The notes beneath the pieces were generated by a model. It did no database searches. It had not been told where the DNA came from and was given only the letters and a program-made list of their open reading frames with translations. This document shows, one piece after another, positions 63,054-64,000 of a stretch of DNA of 64,000 nucleotides. Position 1 is the first letter of the stretch. Each line of letters begins with the position of its first letter. The stretch is from Notospermus geniculatus (Eukaryota > Nemertea > Pilidiophora > Heteronemertea > Lineidae): the NCBI GenBank assembly GCA_002633025.1, contig NMRB01001582.1:13761-77760 (forward strand), written 5' to 3'. A program made the position numbers and the translations under genes.

Positions 63054-63414
63054 CTTCACTTGATCTTGATCCATGGCTTCAATGGCCTCCAATGCATAAT
63101 TCGGTGGTTGCCGGAAGGTGATGTGCGCCGGCATTTTCTGTCCCTCGCTACTGACACCAAGAGTAACTGTACAACCCAACTTTCCATTACCCCTGGATGA
63201 CCTGATGTCGACCTTCTTCTGTCCAGTCTGTGTGTAGGTGTATGATGGCATGTGGTCAAACAGCACAAACGTCTGGTCAACATTCACAAGTCGTTGCGGA
63301 TGAAGGTCCAGGACAACACGTCTGACGTTCTGTTGAAAATTCGCTACCCTCTGTGCTGCATCATCTGGAATCGTTTTCGAATCGTTTGTCTTGCGTCTGC
63401 TTGACAGATTAAAC
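63054..63414 (-). CDS. Pogo/Tigger-like gene, middle exon
   Basis: Acceptor TTTCTTTTTGTAG (exon begins 63414) and donor AAG|GTACGT. 361 nt, entering in phase 2 and leaving in phase 0. It encodes RVANFQQNVRRVVLDL, then LVNVDQTFVLFDHMPSYTYT with the first catalytic Asp (VDQT, where most relatives have DET), and TVTLGVSSEGQKMPAHITF. All reading-frame junctions agree with the neighbouring exons. Confidence 0.85.
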
Positions 63415-63576
63415 CTACAAAAAGAAACCCAGATTGTTGTTAAAGAAGTCCTGAGAAATGTCATCAGTTGGCAATCGGAATGAGGAGAGGAGCGTCTGAA
63501 CAAGTTTCCTTTCTATCATATGAGGACTTCGAAAGTAATGTTCGATTGACTTGGTGATTTGCTGTGTTGTACCCAC

Positions 63577-63941
63577 CGTTTACAGAAATTAGTCTTCCAA
63601 CGATTGCTTGCTTCAAACTCCAGCAGGTAAGGACGATTAGCCTCAATCTGACCACGACGTTCAGGGGTAAGGTCATTTAACCACTGCTGATGGTGCTCAC
63701 GCGCGGCAGTTACAATGTCTTCAGAAGTGATCGGAAGTCGTCTTCCTCTCCTTTCCTGGATCCAGTCGAAGAGTGCGTTCTCCATCTCAGGAAACATCCC
63801 TAATGAATGGGAAGAAACAAGGCATTGTAATAACAATGAGTTCAACGAGTTCTGTCTGGGATTGTGAGCATGGGCAAAGAGGTCCTCAATGAATCTTGTC
63901 TTGGTTAGATTTTGCTGTAGACGTTTTAGGCCTACTGCCAT
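63577..63941 (-). CDS. Pogo/Tigger-like gene, first visible exon (HTH_Tnp_Tc5)
   Basis: From ATG 63941, or more likely from an acceptor at 63800/63799 (TTTCTTCCCATTCATTAG), to the donor CG|GTGGGT at 63577, leaving in phase 2. GMFPEMENALFDWIQERRGR and LPITSEDIVTAAREHHQQWL, then FEASNRWKTNFCKR is the CENP-B-type second HTH that binds DNA. If 63800 is the true acceptor, upstream exons with the first HTH lie beyond the window edge. With ATG 63941 as start the spliced product is 423 residues. Confidence 0.8.
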
Positions 63942-64000
63942 CGTTTTGAAAAACGAGGTGGTTTCATTCGTTCTGAATGAAAATGGTGAGCTTTGCAGTT

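Overview
The window is eukaryotic and intergenic/intronic in character: long non-coding stretches, spliced genes with GT-AG introns, and a very high load of DNA transposons, retroelements and MITEs. Frequent TACATGTA and TAGGCCTA words, tRNA-derived SINEs with a TATAAATGGGTACC-type body, a DIRS/Ngaro-like tyrosine-recombinase retroelement, a CR1/L2-like LINE and many Harbinger, Kolobok-like and pogo elements suggest a marine invertebrate deuterostome, most likely an echinoderm. The taxon is an inference; nothing in the window proves it.

Four host-type coding units can be supported. (1) 31.7-39.1 kb, plus strand: a gene built from tandemly duplicated phase-0 coiled-coil exons of 105, 90 and 69 nt, closed by a terminal exon with a stop at 39072. 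(2) 48402-42667, minus strand: a two-exon Kv-type potassium channel with an intact T1 domain (H-x5-C-x20-CC) and TVGYGD filter, but with most S4 charges and the S3 aspartate replaced. (3) 63941-62277, minus strand: a three-exon pogo/Tigger (DDE_1) transposase-like gene with in-frame splice junctions and an intact DDD triad; it may continue past the right edge. (4) A possible exon at 24511-24637 encoding a short transmembrane segment.

Mobile DNA by region: 0-9.4 kb is a mosaic of MITEs and fold-back elements, several with clear target-site duplications (TSDs). 9.5-14.05 kb is a decayed DIRS/Ngaro element interrupted by a CAGGGGCGGATCC element. 14.86-15.38 kb is a 58-bp minisatellite, followed by a SINE, a PIF/Harbinger copy with transposase remnant, and a TA-flanked element. 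18.4-22.6 kb holds the dispersed repeat carrying AGGTCA half-sites. 23.2-23.9 kb is a Mutator-like element with a 9-bp TSD. 25.16-30.67 kb is a near full-length LINE with ORF1 and ORF2, split by a 670-bp DNA element. 36.48-37.76 kb is an ISL2EU-type element with a SAP-like ORF inside the coiled-coil gene. 48.81-53.95 kb is a 5.1-kb Tigger element that contains a decayed transposase and an intact HIRAN-domain ORF. 57.27-58.32 kb is a long-arm fold-back element. 58.45-62.35 kb holds two copies of the 3' part of the pogo gene, one with a MITE and the other with the matching empty site.

Assembly gaps (runs of N) lie at 14348-14390, 34736-35159, 45968-46260 and 59767-60417. No CRISPR array, rRNA operon or intact tRNA gene was seen.
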